Shown here piece after piece: positions 16,265 through 23,855 of a DNA stretch of 64,000 nt. Every line of letters starts with the position of its first letter. The first letter of the stretch is position 1. Origin of the DNA: Nonomuraea endophytica (lineage in GTDB: Bacteria > Actinomycetota > Actinomycetes > Streptosporangiales > Streptosporangiaceae); assembly GCF_014203235.1 (NCBI RefSeq), contig NZ_JACHIN010000001.1, positions 620,001 to 684,000 on the forward strand. The letters are read 5' to 3'. The translations under genes and the position numbers were made by a program. A model generated the notes under the pieces. That model worked only from the letters and a program-made list of their open reading frames with translations. It searched no databases and was not told where the DNA came from.

Positions 16265-17266
16265 TTACCTGACGCCGTTGAGATGGGCGCTGACCAGCCG
16301 AGGGTACTCCTCCAGCCAGTTACGCCCGCGGTCGTCGATGAACGAGCCCTGCGGCGGGATCACCCCGTGGGCGGCCAGCCAGGCGCCGGGCGGCTGCTGA
16401 CCGCGACGTACCCGGTTGCCCGTGGGCATGAGCTGCGGCGGGATCGGCGGCAGCGCGCCGGGGTCGTGGCCCAGCTGGGCCTCGGCCTCCAGCTCGGAGA
16501 CGTCCTTCTCCTCCGACATGCCGATCGGGCCGTGGCGGCGCGCGTTGAGGAACTGCCGCACGACCGGCTCGTCGCTCGACAGCAGCATCTCGCGCGGGCC
16601 GAACATCACCAGCTCCCGGCGGAACAGCAGCCCGATGTCGTCGGGCACCGTGCGGGCGGTGTTGATGTCGTGGGTGACGATGAGGAACGTGGCCTCGAAG
16701 TCGGTGTTGAGATCGACGAAGAGCTGATTGAGGTACGCGGTGCGCACCGGGTCGAGCCCCGAGTCCGGCTCGTCGACCAGGATGATCTCCGGATCGAGCA
16801 CCAGCGCCCTGGCCAGGCCCGCGCGCTTGCGCATGCCGCCGGAGATCTCACCGGGCAGCTTGGACTCCGCGCCGAGCAGGCCGACGAGCTCCATCTTCTC
16901 CATGACGATCTGGCGGATCTGGCTCTCGCTCTTCTTGGTGTGCTCACGCAGCGGGAAGGCGATGTTGTCGAACAGGCTCAGCGAGCCGAACAGCGCGCCG
17001 TCCTGGAAGAGCACGCCGAACAGCCGGCGCAGCTCGTAGAGCTTGTCCTCGCTGCAGTTGGCCAGGTCGTAGCCGTCGATCCAGATGTGGCCGCGGTCGG
17101 GACGCAGCAGGCCGACGAGCGTCTTGAGGAACACGGACTTGCCGGTGCCGGACGGGCCGAGCAGCACCGAGATCTCGCCCGCGGGCAGCGTCAGCGAGAC
17201 GTCCTGCCAGATGACCTGCCGACCGAACGATTTGGTCAGCCCCTCGACCACGACTTCGACGCCCAC
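16265..17266 (-). CDS. mkl: Mce importer ATP-binding protein (Mkl/MceG/MlaF family)
   Basis: This 333-residue ABC ATPase starts with GTG behind GGAAGG. Walker A is GPSGTGKS (37–44), the signature is ISGGMRKR, Walker B is IILVDEPDSGLD, and the H-loop is THD. A C-terminal extension of about 85 residues beyond the core ATPase (from about residue 245), ending in YPRLVSAHLNGVR, is typical of actinobacterial Mkl/MceG and is used to contact the permease in related proteins. It is the first gene of the Mce operon. In Mycobacterium tuberculosis the single mkl gene also lies between rplL and rpoB, so this is an old location. Confidence 0.95.
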   Translation of the reverse strand: MGVEVVVEGLTKSFGRQVIWQDVSLTLPAGEISVLLGPSGTGKSVFLKTLVGLLRPDRGHIWIDGYDLANCSEDKLYELRRLFGVLFQDGALFGSLSLFDNIAFPLREHTKKSESQIRQIVMEKMELVGLLGAESKLPGEISGGMRKRAGLARALVLDPEIILVDEPDSGLDPVRTAYLNQLFVDLNTDFEATFLIVTHDINTARTVPDDIGLLFRRELVMFGPREMLLSSDEPVVRQFLNARRHGPIGMSEEKDVSELEAEAQLGHDPGALPPIPPQLMPTGNRVRRGQQPPGAWLAAHGVIPPQGSFIDDRGRNWLEEYPRLVSAHLNGVR

Positions 17267-17290
17267 CGGTCACCTTCCGCGAGCATGGGG

Positions 17291-17362
17291 TAACGTGACG
17301 CACACTTTACTTTCAAGTTCCCATCACGTTAGCCGTGTTCCGTGGAATTGGAACAGATTCTA
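17291..17362 (-). promoter_or_regulatory. Mce operon control region with inverted repeats
   Basis: The 115-bp gap upstream of mkl is unusually AT-rich and full of symmetry. TAACGTGA (17291–17298) and TCACGTTA (17324–17331) form an inverted repeat 33 bp apart. TGGAACAGATTCTA (17349–17362) resembles the KstR-type operator TAGAACnnGTTCTA read in reverse. TAACTTGTTA lies at 17364–17373. TTGAAA (17311–17316, minus strand) could be a -35 box, with the inner repeat arm lying over the -10 region. Regulation of lipid uptake by a TetR-family repressor is inferred. Confidence 0.5.
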
Positions 17363-17381
17363 ATAACTTGTTACTGGCCGG

Positions 17382-19247
17382 TTATCGGGGTCTGGTCAGG
17401 TCGAACACCGTCGTACCGGCCACCGTGGCGGAGTCGTACGTCTCCTCCACCCAGGCGGCGATCTCGGCGGCCGGGCCGCTGCCGAGGCCGCTGGGCAGGA
17501 AGTAGTGGATACGCCCTTCCGCCACGTACTGCTGGAAGCGGGCGAGGGTGGGGGCCGGGTCGGTGCCGTTGAACCCGCCCACCGCCATCACGGGCAGACC
17601 GGTGGCCAGCTGGTGTCCGGCCGCGTTGTTGGAGCCCACGGTGGCGGCCACCCAGGTGTAGCGGGCGGCGTCGGCCTTGAGCAGAGCGATGAGCTCCGCG
17701 CCGGGAGTCACGGCCCCCAGCAACCCACCCCGCCCCCCACCGCCGGGGCGGCGACCGTCCATCGGCCGGTTGCCTCCGTCCGGTTGCGGCCCCCTGCCTT
17801 GTCTCCCCAGGGCTCTGAAGCCCTGGCCGCCTGTGGAGGGGCCCGCCGAGGGGATCGCGCCCGTGTGCGGGGTGGCCGCGGTGTCCATGGCGTACGCCGC
17901 CGGTCCGGCCAGCACCACGAGTACGGCCACGCCGCCCACGGCCCAGATCATCCGATCCCTGGCGCCCCCATACCCGGAGATCATGCCCGCCCCGGCCAGC
18001 CCGAGCGCCGCAGCCAGCCCGGCGACCAGCACCACGGGCCCCAGCCACGCGTTCCACTCCGAGCTCCGGGAAAGCAGCACGTACCCCCACACCGCGCTCA
18101 CCGCGATCACCGAGGCCAGCACCGGGAACGCCCGCCGCTCCCACAGCACCGCCGCGCCCAGCCCGACCAGCGCCGCGATCGCGGGAGCCAGCGCCACCGT
18201 GTAGTAGGCGTGGAAGATGCCCTGCATGAGGCTGAAGATCAGCCCGGTCACCAGCAGCCAGCTCCCCCAGATCGCCAGCGAGGCCCGCACGGGGTCGTCG
18301 CGCCGGGCCCGCCGCGTCACCCAGACCGCCGCCACCAGCAGCACCAGCGCCGCCGGAAGCAGCCACGAGACCTGCCCGCCCGCCTCGGTGTCGAACAGCC
18401 GGAACCACCCGGCCTCCTGGTTGAGGTTGCCGAGCCCGCCGTAGTCGTCGCCGTTGAGCCGCCCGATGCCGTTGTAGCCGAGCGCGAGTTCGAGCACGCT
18501 GTCACCCTGCGACCCGCCGATGTACGGCCGTTCGCCCGCGGGCACCAGCGCCACCGCCAGCACCCACCACCCGGCCGCCACCACCATGGCGCCACCGGCC
18601 AGCAAAAGCTGCCAAACCCGCCGCCCGAATGACGTAGGCGCCCAGATCAGGTAAACGAGCGCGAACCCCGGCAGCACCAGAAACGCCTGCAACATCTTCG
18701 CCAGAAACGCGAACCCGACCAGCGCCCCCGCCGCCACCACCCACCGCGTGGCCGCGCCCTCCTGCGCCCGCACCAGGCAGTACGCCGCCAGGCACAGCAG
18801 CAGCACCAGCGACGCGTCCGGATTGTTGAACCGGAACATCAGCACCGCCACCGGCGTCACCGCCATGACCGCCCCGGCCAGCAGCGCCGCCCACTCCGGC
18901 GCCCGCCGCCGCACACTCGCGTAAACGACGCCCACCGAGGCCACGCCCATGAGCGCCTGCGGCACCAGGATGCTCCACGCGTTCACCCCGAACACCCGCG
19001 CGCTCAACACCATCGGCCACAGCGAGGCCGGCGTCTTGTCCACGGTGATCGCGTTGGCCGCGTCGGAGGAGCCGAAGAAGAACGCCTTCCAGCTCTGGGC
19101 ACCCGCCTGCACGGCGGCCGAGTAGTACGGGTTGGCCCACCCGGAAGCCCCCAGACCCCACACATACAGTACGGCGGCGCCACCGAGCAGCCCGATCACC
19201 TTCCAGTTCATGAACCGGACGCTAGGCACCCCGCCTGAGACGGCCAT
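17382..19247 (-). CDS. PMT/ArnT-like membrane glycosyltransferase (GT39 superfamily)
   Basis: This 621-residue multi-pass protein has about eleven to twelve membrane segments. The N-terminal loop has GWANPYYSAAVQAG and a DKTPASLWP segment. That loop matches the dolichyl-/polyprenyl-phosphate-mannose-dependent glycosyltransferase superfamily (PMT_2), where loop acids are catalytic. A low-complexity Gly/Pro/Arg stretch near residues 480–515 precedes a soluble C-terminal domain of about 110 residues. It likely glycosylates a cell-envelope lipid or protein on the outer face; donor and acceptor are unknown. Met13 is an alternative start. It is not clearly part of the Mce operon. Confidence 0.8.
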   Translation of the reverse strand: MAVSGGVPSVRFMNWKVIGLLGGAAVLYVWGLGASGWANPYYSAAVQAGAQSWKAFFFGSSDAANAITVDKTPASLWPMVLSARVFGVNAWSILVPQALMGVASVGVVYASVRRRAPEWAALLAGAVMAVTPVAVLMFRFNNPDASLVLLLCLAAYCLVRAQEGAATRWVVAAGALVGFAFLAKMLQAFLVLPGFALVYLIWAPTSFGRRVWQLLLAGGAMVVAAGWWVLAVALVPAGERPYIGGSQGDSVLELALGYNGIGRLNGDDYGGLGNLNQEAGWFRLFDTEAGGQVSWLLPAALVLLVAAVWVTRRARRDDPVRASLAIWGSWLLVTGLIFSLMQGIFHAYYTVALAPAIAALVGLGAAVLWERRAFPVLASVIAVSAVWGYVLLSRSSEWNAWLGPVVLVAGLAAALGLAGAGMISGYGGARDRMIWAVGGVAVLVVLAGPAAYAMDTAATPHTGAIPSAGPSTGGQGFRALGRQGRGPQPDGGNRPMDGRRPGGGGRGGLLGAVTPGAELIALLKADAARYTWVAATVGSNNAAGHQLATGLPVMAVGGFNGTDPAPTLARFQQYVAEGRIHYFLPSGLGSGPAAEIAAWVEETYDSATVAGTTVFDLTRPR

Positions 19248-19284
19248 GAAAATCGCCTGAGTTCACGGGCCGAACCACAACGGA

Positions 19285-19324
19285 AAGAGGCGGCACACCC
19301 GGCACCTGGGTGTGGCCGCCTCTT
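19285..19324 (-). terminator. rplJL terminator
   Basis: Arms 19285–19300 and 19308–19324 pair over 16 bp with one bulged base. The stem lies just after the rplL stop, followed on the minus strand by TTTCCGTTG. It ends the rplJL transcript before the glycosyltransferase and Mce genes. Confidence 0.85.
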
Positions 19325-19338
19325 CGGAAGCGTGAAAG

Positions 19339-19731
19339 TTACTTCACGGTGACGCTGGCGCCGGCGCCCTCAAGGGCGGCCTTGGCCTTCTCGGCCTGCT
19401 CCTTGTTGACCTTGCCGTCGAAGACCGACTTCGGAGCGCCGTCGACCAGGTCCTTGGCCTCCTTGAGGCCGAGGGAGGTCAGCGCGCGGATCTCCTTGAT
19501 GACCTGGATCTTCTTCTCGCCGGCACCCTCAAGGATGACGTCGAACTCGTCCTGCTCCTCAGCGGCGGCCTCGCCACCACCGGCGGCCGGGGCGGCAGCG
19601 GCGGCGACGGCGACCGGGGCGGCAGCCTTGACGTCGAAGGTCTCCTCGAAGACCTTCACGAACTCGGAGAGCTCGAGAAGAGTCATCTCCTTGAACGCGC
19701 CGAGCAGCTCGTCGGTGCTGAGCTTCGCCAT
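19339..19731 (-). CDS. rplL: 50S ribosomal protein L7/L12
   Basis: This 130-residue stalk protein recruits translation GTPases. The N-terminal dimerisation domain (1–35), the Ala/Gly hinge (36–58) and the C-terminal factor-binding domain ([22 protein letters not shown]) are all present. GGAGGAAAAC precedes the ATG. It is cotranscribed with rplJ after a 67-bp gap and ends at a strong hairpin. It is not followed by rpoB, which lies 11 kb further on. Confidence 0.98.
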   Translation of the reverse strand: MAKLSTDELLGAFKEMTLLELSEFVKVFEETFDVKAAAPVAVAAAAAPAAGGGEAAAEEQDEFDVILEGAGEKKIQVIKEIRALTSLGLKEAKDLVDGAPKSVFDGKVNKEQAEKAKAALEGAGASVTVK

Positions 19732-19798
19732 GTTTTCCTCCGTAATGGATGTGCTTTAAAGGTGGATCGGGACCGCGGTTAAGTGCGGCAACCCCCAG

Positions 19799-20323
19799 CT
19801 ACTCGCCGGCCTCCGCGCGCTTGGCGCGCAGGGCTTCGGCCAGCTGAGCCATGTTGGTGGGCAGCGCGGCGAACATGGCGGCAGCAGCGGACTGCTTCGC
19901 CTTCATCGCACCGGCCAGCTTCGCGAGGAGAACCTCGCGCGACTCCAGGTCGGCGAGCTTGGTGATCTCCGTGGCGTCCAGCGTCTTGCCGTCGAGGACA
20001 CCGCCCTTGATCACCAGGAGGGGATTGGCCTTGGCGAAGTCACGCAGACCCTTGGCAGCCTCGACGACGTCGCCGCTGACGAAGGCGATCGCGGTCGGGC
20101 CGCTGAGCAGGCCGTCGAGGCCCGTCAGACCGGCCTCGTTGGCAGCGATCTTGGTGAGGGTGTTCTTCGCCACGGCGAACTTCGCATTCCCACCGAGTGC
20201 AACGCGCAGCTCCTTGAGCTGGGCGACGGTGAGACCGCGGTACTCGGTCAGAACGGCTGCGCTGCTTCCAACGAACTCGCTCTTGAGCTCGGCGACCGCG
20301 CTCGCCTTATCCGGCCTCGCCAT
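19799..20323 (-). CDS. rplJ: 50S ribosomal protein L10
   Basis: This 174-residue protein anchors the L7/L12 dimers to 23S rRNA. The chosen ATG encodes [13 protein letters not shown] and has an ideal GGAAGGAGG. In-frame codons further upstream would run into the leader hairpin. The C-terminal helix ([16 protein letters not shown]) binds L12. In bacteria L10–L12 autoregulates by binding the leader of this mRNA, and a leader hairpin is present here. Confidence 0.97.
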   Translation of the reverse strand: MARPDKASAVAELKSEFVGSSAAVLTEYRGLTVAQLKELRVALGGNAKFAVAKNTLTKIAANEAGLTGLDGLLSGPTAIAFVSGDVVEAAKGLRDFAKANPLLVIKGGVLDGKTLDATEITKLADLESREVLLAKLAGAMKAKQSAAAAMFAALPTNMAQLAEALRAKRAEAGE

Positions 20324-20371
20324 GGGCCTCCTTCCAGGATGTTCCGCCGGAGAAGGCCCAGAAATGAGAAC

Positions 20372-20398
20372 AGCCCCGGGCGCAGGGCGCACGGGGCT
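20372..20398 (-). promoter_or_regulatory. Leader hairpin upstream of rplJ (possible L10 autoregulatory site)
   Basis: AGCCCCG (20372–20378) and CGGGGCT (20392–20398) form a GC-rich hairpin in the 5' leader, about 50 nt before the rplJ start. L10 leaders are widespread. That this is one rests on position, not on a matched consensus. Confidence 0.45.
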
Positions 20399-20426
20399 TC
20401 ACACACACTCATCGTGTGCGGAAACT

Positions 20427-20455
20427 CGTATCACACCTGCGCGGGCCGTCCGCAA
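20427..20455 (-). promoter_or_regulatory. Probable rplJL promoter
   Basis: On the minus strand TTGCGG (20450–20455) and GATACG (20427–20432) are 17 nt apart, the latter preceded by TGT (extended -10 like). It would give a leader of about 100 nt that contains the hairpin. The match is moderate. Confidence 0.45.
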
Positions 20456-20572
20456 GAAGCGGATCCTTCGGTCACCAGGACTGGCCAAGGTGACAACCGG
20501 CGGTCTTCGGCAACGACCAGACTACGGGCTGGTCGCCGAGTTTCCAAATCGATGTTCTCTTGTGGGTTGTCG

Positions 20573-21418
20573 CTACGAGTTCGACGGGCTCGGCTGGGGG
20601 ACGTTCGACGGCATTTCGCCGACCTGGTCCGCGGGCGGAGTCTCGATGTTGACGGGCTGGTTGAAGCCCTTGAAGAACAGGGTGGCGTCGAGCTTGCCGC
20701 CCTGCTTCTCACCGTTGAGCTGGAGCTTCGCCGGGAGACCCTGACCATCGACCCAGATGTCGAACTTGACGTCCTTCAGCTCGGCCAGGTTCTCCTTGGC
20801 CCGCTGCTGCTCGTCGGCCGGAAGCAGCAGAACCGCCGCCTCGACCGGGAACGTACCGCTGAAGTGGGTCGTGTCGACGCCGTTCACGCTCTCGGTGCCG
20901 ACCTGCTTGACGTCCTTCGAGGCGGTGACCATCTTCGTGACCGCCGCCAGGTCGAACTGCTGGACCTGTGCCAGATACTGCTGCACCTCACCGCGGCTGT
21001 CGGCCTCGCTGAGCGAAACCTTGATCCACGGCTTGGTGGCTCCGACGAGCTTGTTGAGCGCGTCGACCTTGACGTAGACGACGTCGCCCTGCAGGACCGC
21101 CCTGGCCCCGCCCGGCAGCTCGCGGTCACCGAATCCCGCCGTGTCGACGGTGAGGTCGATCGCCAGTGTCGGCTTGCCCTGGTAGAGCATCCGGCCCTGA
21201 AGCTTCCCGCTCTGCCCGTTGGGGTCCGTCGCGTTGACCACCGCGTCAACGGTGTAGCTGGAAACCTGCTCGGTCTTCTGCGCAGCCTGCGTGAGCACCT
21301 CCGAGGCGGCCAGGTTGACCTGGATGGGCTGCGCCGTCGATCCACAACCTGCTACCCCGGCTACCACCAGTGCGGCAGCAGCCGCAGCGGCAGCGAGAGA
21401 AAACCTACGCTTCACCAT
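20573..21418 (-). CDS. Lipoprotein of the LppX/LprG-like type
   Basis: This 281-residue exported lipoprotein has the signal MVKRRFSLAAAAAAAALV and the lipobox VAGC, with Cys25 expected to be acylated. GGAGG sits so close that the in-frame GTG one codon later (21415) may be the true start. The body (TEQVSSYTVDAVVNATDPNGQSGKLQGRM) resembles the LppX/LprAFG fold, which carries lipids in mycobacteria. A gene of this kind lies between rplA and rplJ in Streptomyces too, as far as I recall. Lipid transfer is inferred from family resemblance only. Confidence 0.7.
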   Translation of the reverse strand: MVKRRFSLAAAAAAAALVVAGVAGCGSTAQPIQVNLAASEVLTQAAQKTEQVSSYTVDAVVNATDPNGQSGKLQGRMLYQGKPTLAIDLTVDTAGFGDRELPGGARAVLQGDVVYVKVDALNKLVGATKPWIKVSLSEADSRGEVQQYLAQVQQFDLAAVTKMVTASKDVKQVGTESVNGVDTTHFSGTFPVEAAVLLLPADEQQRAKENLAELKDVKFDIWVDGQGLPAKLQLNGEKQGGKLDATLFFKGFNQPVNIETPPADQVGEMPSNVPQPSPSNS

Positions 21419-21529
21419 GCCTCCGACCCTATGTGGCGAATCACCGATCTGGCGGCTTCCCCGCACAAACCCAGGGAAACCTCGGGGGAATCCCCTAGAT
21501 CTGCACAGCCTCTCCACATCTGTCCGCGA

Positions 21530-22303
21530 TCACACGGGCGGCGCCAGCTCGAAGTAGCGGTCGACCAGCTTGGGGTCTCCGGAGACGGCCAGACGTTCGG
21601 CGGGGATCCGGTGCCACAGGAACAACATCAATTGCGACGCCGTACCGGCGATCTCAAGGTCCGGCGAACCCCCGTCGAGCAGCTCATCCCCCTCGAACCG
21701 CACCGTCCACGCCCCTTCGTCGCACACGAACCGGAAGGTCTCCCCCGCCCCCGGCGGCGCCTGCTTCAACGCCCGCCGGGCCGGAACCATGACCTCGAAC
21801 GTCTGCGCCACGGCGTCCGCGGCCATCTCGGCGTCCATGTCCGCAGGCTCGCCCAGGGCGTTCTCCGCGTCCCACCGATGGATGGCCGCCTCGATCGTCT
21901 GCATCCGCAACCAGAACCCCGCCGTCTGCTCCGCCGACCACGTCCACACCCGCTCGTCGGGCGCGGTCCTGGAAAACACGGCTTCGAGTACGGCGGCGCC
22001 CTCCGCGAACCAGTCGACCAAGCCGACCGGCAACACCCCGAGGCTCGGCGTCTGCTCCGACAGCGGCCACCCCTCGGTGTCGGCGGGCAGCAGGTGCCCC
22101 AGCCCGCTGGGATCCGGCGGCTGCGCGAGCCGTTCCTCGATGACCACCGCCACCACCCGGTGCACGCCCGACAGGTGCATCACCAGGTCGGACATCGTCC
22201 ACCCCGCACAGGACGGAACGGGCGGCGCCTCCCGCCCGGCCACCCGCCGACCGGCGGCCTCGAACGCCTGGACCTCGCGACGAAAATGAGTGACGTAGTC
22301 CAT
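21530..22303 (-). CDS. Maleylpyruvate isomerase family mycothiol-dependent enzyme
   Basis: This 257-residue protein has an N-terminal DinB-like four-helix domain with the metal-ligand pattern His43, Glu138 and His142 (IEAAIHRWD), as in mycothiol-dependent maleylpyruvate isomerase. The C-terminal sterol-carrier-like domain includes DLEIAGTASQLMLFLWHR. Family members catalyse mycothiol-linked isomerisation or detoxification; the exact substrate is unknown. The ATG encoding MDYVTHF behind GGAGGG is preferred to a GTG three codons earlier. It is adjacent to the GlxA-type regulator on the same strand. Confidence 0.82.
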   Translation of the reverse strand: MDYVTHFRREVQAFEAAGRRVAGREAPPVPSCAGWTMSDLVMHLSGVHRVVAVVIEERLAQPPDPSGLGHLLPADTEGWPLSEQTPSLGVLPVGLVDWFAEGAAVLEAVFSRTAPDERVWTWSAEQTAGFWLRMQTIEAAIHRWDAENALGEPADMDAEMAADAVAQTFEVMVPARRALKQAPPGAGETFRFVCDEGAWTVRFEGDELLDGGSPDLEIAGTASQLMLFLWHRIPAERLAVSGDPKLVDRYFELAPPV

Positions 22304-22336
22304 GCCCTCCACTGTCGCACGCCCCTTCGAGCCTTT

Positions 22337-23272
22337 CTATGTGCCGAATGTCCTCCGGTACGCGGCCGGGGTGGTGCCGAGGCGGGCGTGAAAATGGCGC
22401 CGCAGATTCACCGCCGACGACAGCCCGACCCGGGCGGCGATCGTCTCAACGGGCAGAGGCGTCCGCTCCAGCAACTCGCGAGCGGCGTCCACCCGCTGGG
22501 CGAGCAGCCACTGACCAGGACTGACACCCAGATCGGCGGCGAACCGGCGGGCGAACGTACGCGGCGACAGGCGGGCCCGCCGCGCCAGATCCCCGACCGT
22601 GAGGGGCTGGTCGAGCCGCCCCGCCGCCCAGTCGAGCACCGCCCCCAGCGACCCGTCGCGTTCGGCCGCCGGCGCCGGACGCACGAACTGCGCCTGCCCG
22701 CCCTCCCTGCGCGGCGGCATCACCATGTGCTGGGCGATCTCCGTGGCGTAGGCGGCGCCGTGGTCGTTCCGCACGATGTGCAGGCAGAGATCAAGCCCAG
22801 CGGCGGTCCCCGCCGAAGTCGCCACATCACCGTGATCGACATAGAGAACGTCGGGATCCACCGTCACGTCCGGATACCGCCGCGCCAGTTCCTCCGTCCG
22901 CCGCCAGTGCGTCGTGGCCCGCCGCCCACTGAGCAGACCGGCCTCGGCCACCAGAAACGCCGCCGAACAAATGGACACGATCCGCGCCCCACGGCGATGC
23001 GCCCGCCGTACCGCGTCGATGATCTCCCCGGGAACGTCGTCCACCTGCCAGCCCGGAATCACCACGGTGTCCGCGCTCTCCAGCGCCTCCAGCCCGTCGT
23101 TTACCCCGATCGTGTAGCCGCCGAGGGTGGGCACCTGGCCGGGTTCGAGGGCGCAGATGCCGAAGTCGTAGCGGGCGGGCATCCCCGGCCGCCGCAGTCC
23201 GAACACCTCCGTGACACACGCCAGCTCGAACGGCGCCTGCGGAGGGTGTACCAGCGCGACCACTCTGATCAT
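22337..23272 (-). CDS. GlxA-family transcriptional regulator (DJ-1/PfpI domain plus AraC HTH)
   Basis: This 311-residue protein has an N-terminal DJ-1/PfpI-like domain (about 1–165) with the nucleophile-elbow motif ISICSAAF. The C-terminal AraC/XylS double helix-turn-helix (about 215–308) includes LARRARLSPRTFARRF and AARVGLSSAVNLRRHF. Family members sense small ligands through the DJ-1-like domain. It is divergent from the cupin gene across 71 bp, which makes that gene the likeliest target. Confidence 0.88.
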   Translation of the reverse strand: MIRVVALVHPPQAPFELACVTEVFGLRRPGMPARYDFGICALEPGQVPTLGGYTIGVNDGLEALESADTVVIPGWQVDDVPGEIIDAVRRAHRRGARIVSICSAAFLVAEAGLLSGRRATTHWRRTEELARRYPDVTVDPDVLYVDHGDVATSAGTAAGLDLCLHIVRNDHGAAYATEIAQHMVMPPRREGGQAQFVRPAPAAERDGSLGAVLDWAAGRLDQPLTVGDLARRARLSPRTFARRFAADLGVSPGQWLLAQRVDAARELLERTPLPVETIAARVGLSSAVNLRRHFHARLGTTPAAYRRTFGT

Positions 23273-23343
23273 GGCAGCAATATACCCAGAGATGACATTC
23301 CAGCCACTGTCCGGCCCTTTTCGCCACCCGTCACGATGACCCC

Positions 23344-23673
23344 ATGCCAGAAATCCCGAAGCTCACCCACGTGGTCATCGACACCGTGGAGACCAGCGAC
23401 ATCGCCCCCGGCATCGTCCGCCGCGGCCTGCCCGGCGGCGCCCTGGCCGCCCGCGCCTTCGACTTCGCCCCCGGCACCACCTGGCCGGAACCCGACCACC
23501 ACGCCACCGACGAACTCATCTACGTGGCCGAAGGCGAACTCCTCGACAACGGCCAGACCTTCCCCGCCGGGTCGTTCCTCCACTACCACCCCGGCTCGGT
23601 ACACCAGCCCGGCACCCGAACCGGCACCCGCATCCTCGTCTTCAGCCTCCCCCACCCCACCCCCGCAACCTGA
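23344..23673 (+). CDS. Small cupin-domain protein
   Basis: This 109-residue single-domain cupin has the metal-binding pattern PDHHATDELIYVAEGEL and, in the second motif, FLHYHPGSVHQP. It resembles ChrR-type or acetylacetone-cleaving cupins. Substrate is unknown. It is divergent from the GlxA-type regulator and followed by an imperfect hairpin. Confidence 0.8.
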   Translation: MPEIPKLTHVVIDTVETSDIAPGIVRRGLPGGALAARAFDFAPGTTWPEPDHHATDELIYVAEGELLDNGQTFPAGSFLHYHPGSVHQPGTRTGTRILVFSLPHPTPAT

Positions 23674-23715
23674 CCCCTGCCACCGCAGCTCTACGGCGGC
23701 ACAAGGAGGCCGGCC

Positions 23716-23746
23716 GGCCCGGCTTGCCCGCAGCCCAAGCCGGCCA
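23716..23746 (+). terminator. Possible terminator after the cupin gene
   Basis: CGGCTTG (23720–23726) and CAAGCCG (23736–23742), flanked by further GGCC pairing, form a hairpin 45 nt after the stop. There is no T-run. Confidence 0.4.
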
Positions 23747-23775
23747 GCGCCCTCTCCGCCGAAGCGGGCCTAACG

Positions 23776-23844
23776 GCGACCATCTCACCACCACCCCAGC
23801 GACCATCCCACCGTGATCATGGCGACCATCACACCACGGGTGTC
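23776..23844 (+). repeat. Three 23-bp direct repeats upstream of the DUF4143 ATPase
   Basis: GCGACCATCnCACC occurs at 23776, 23799 and 23822, exactly 23 bp apart. Thirteen of 14 positions are identical in all three copies; the rest of each unit varies. The array ends 11 bp before the probable ATG. The layout is that of an operator or iteron set for a protein binding the same face of DNA. Confidence 0.85.
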
Positions 23845-23855
23845 ATCATGAACCC

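Noticed and set aside
20339..23773. Plus-strand open frame of 1144 codons spanning rplJ leader to the cupin gene
   Set aside because: It crosses several well-supported genes on both strands and its translation has no domain character.
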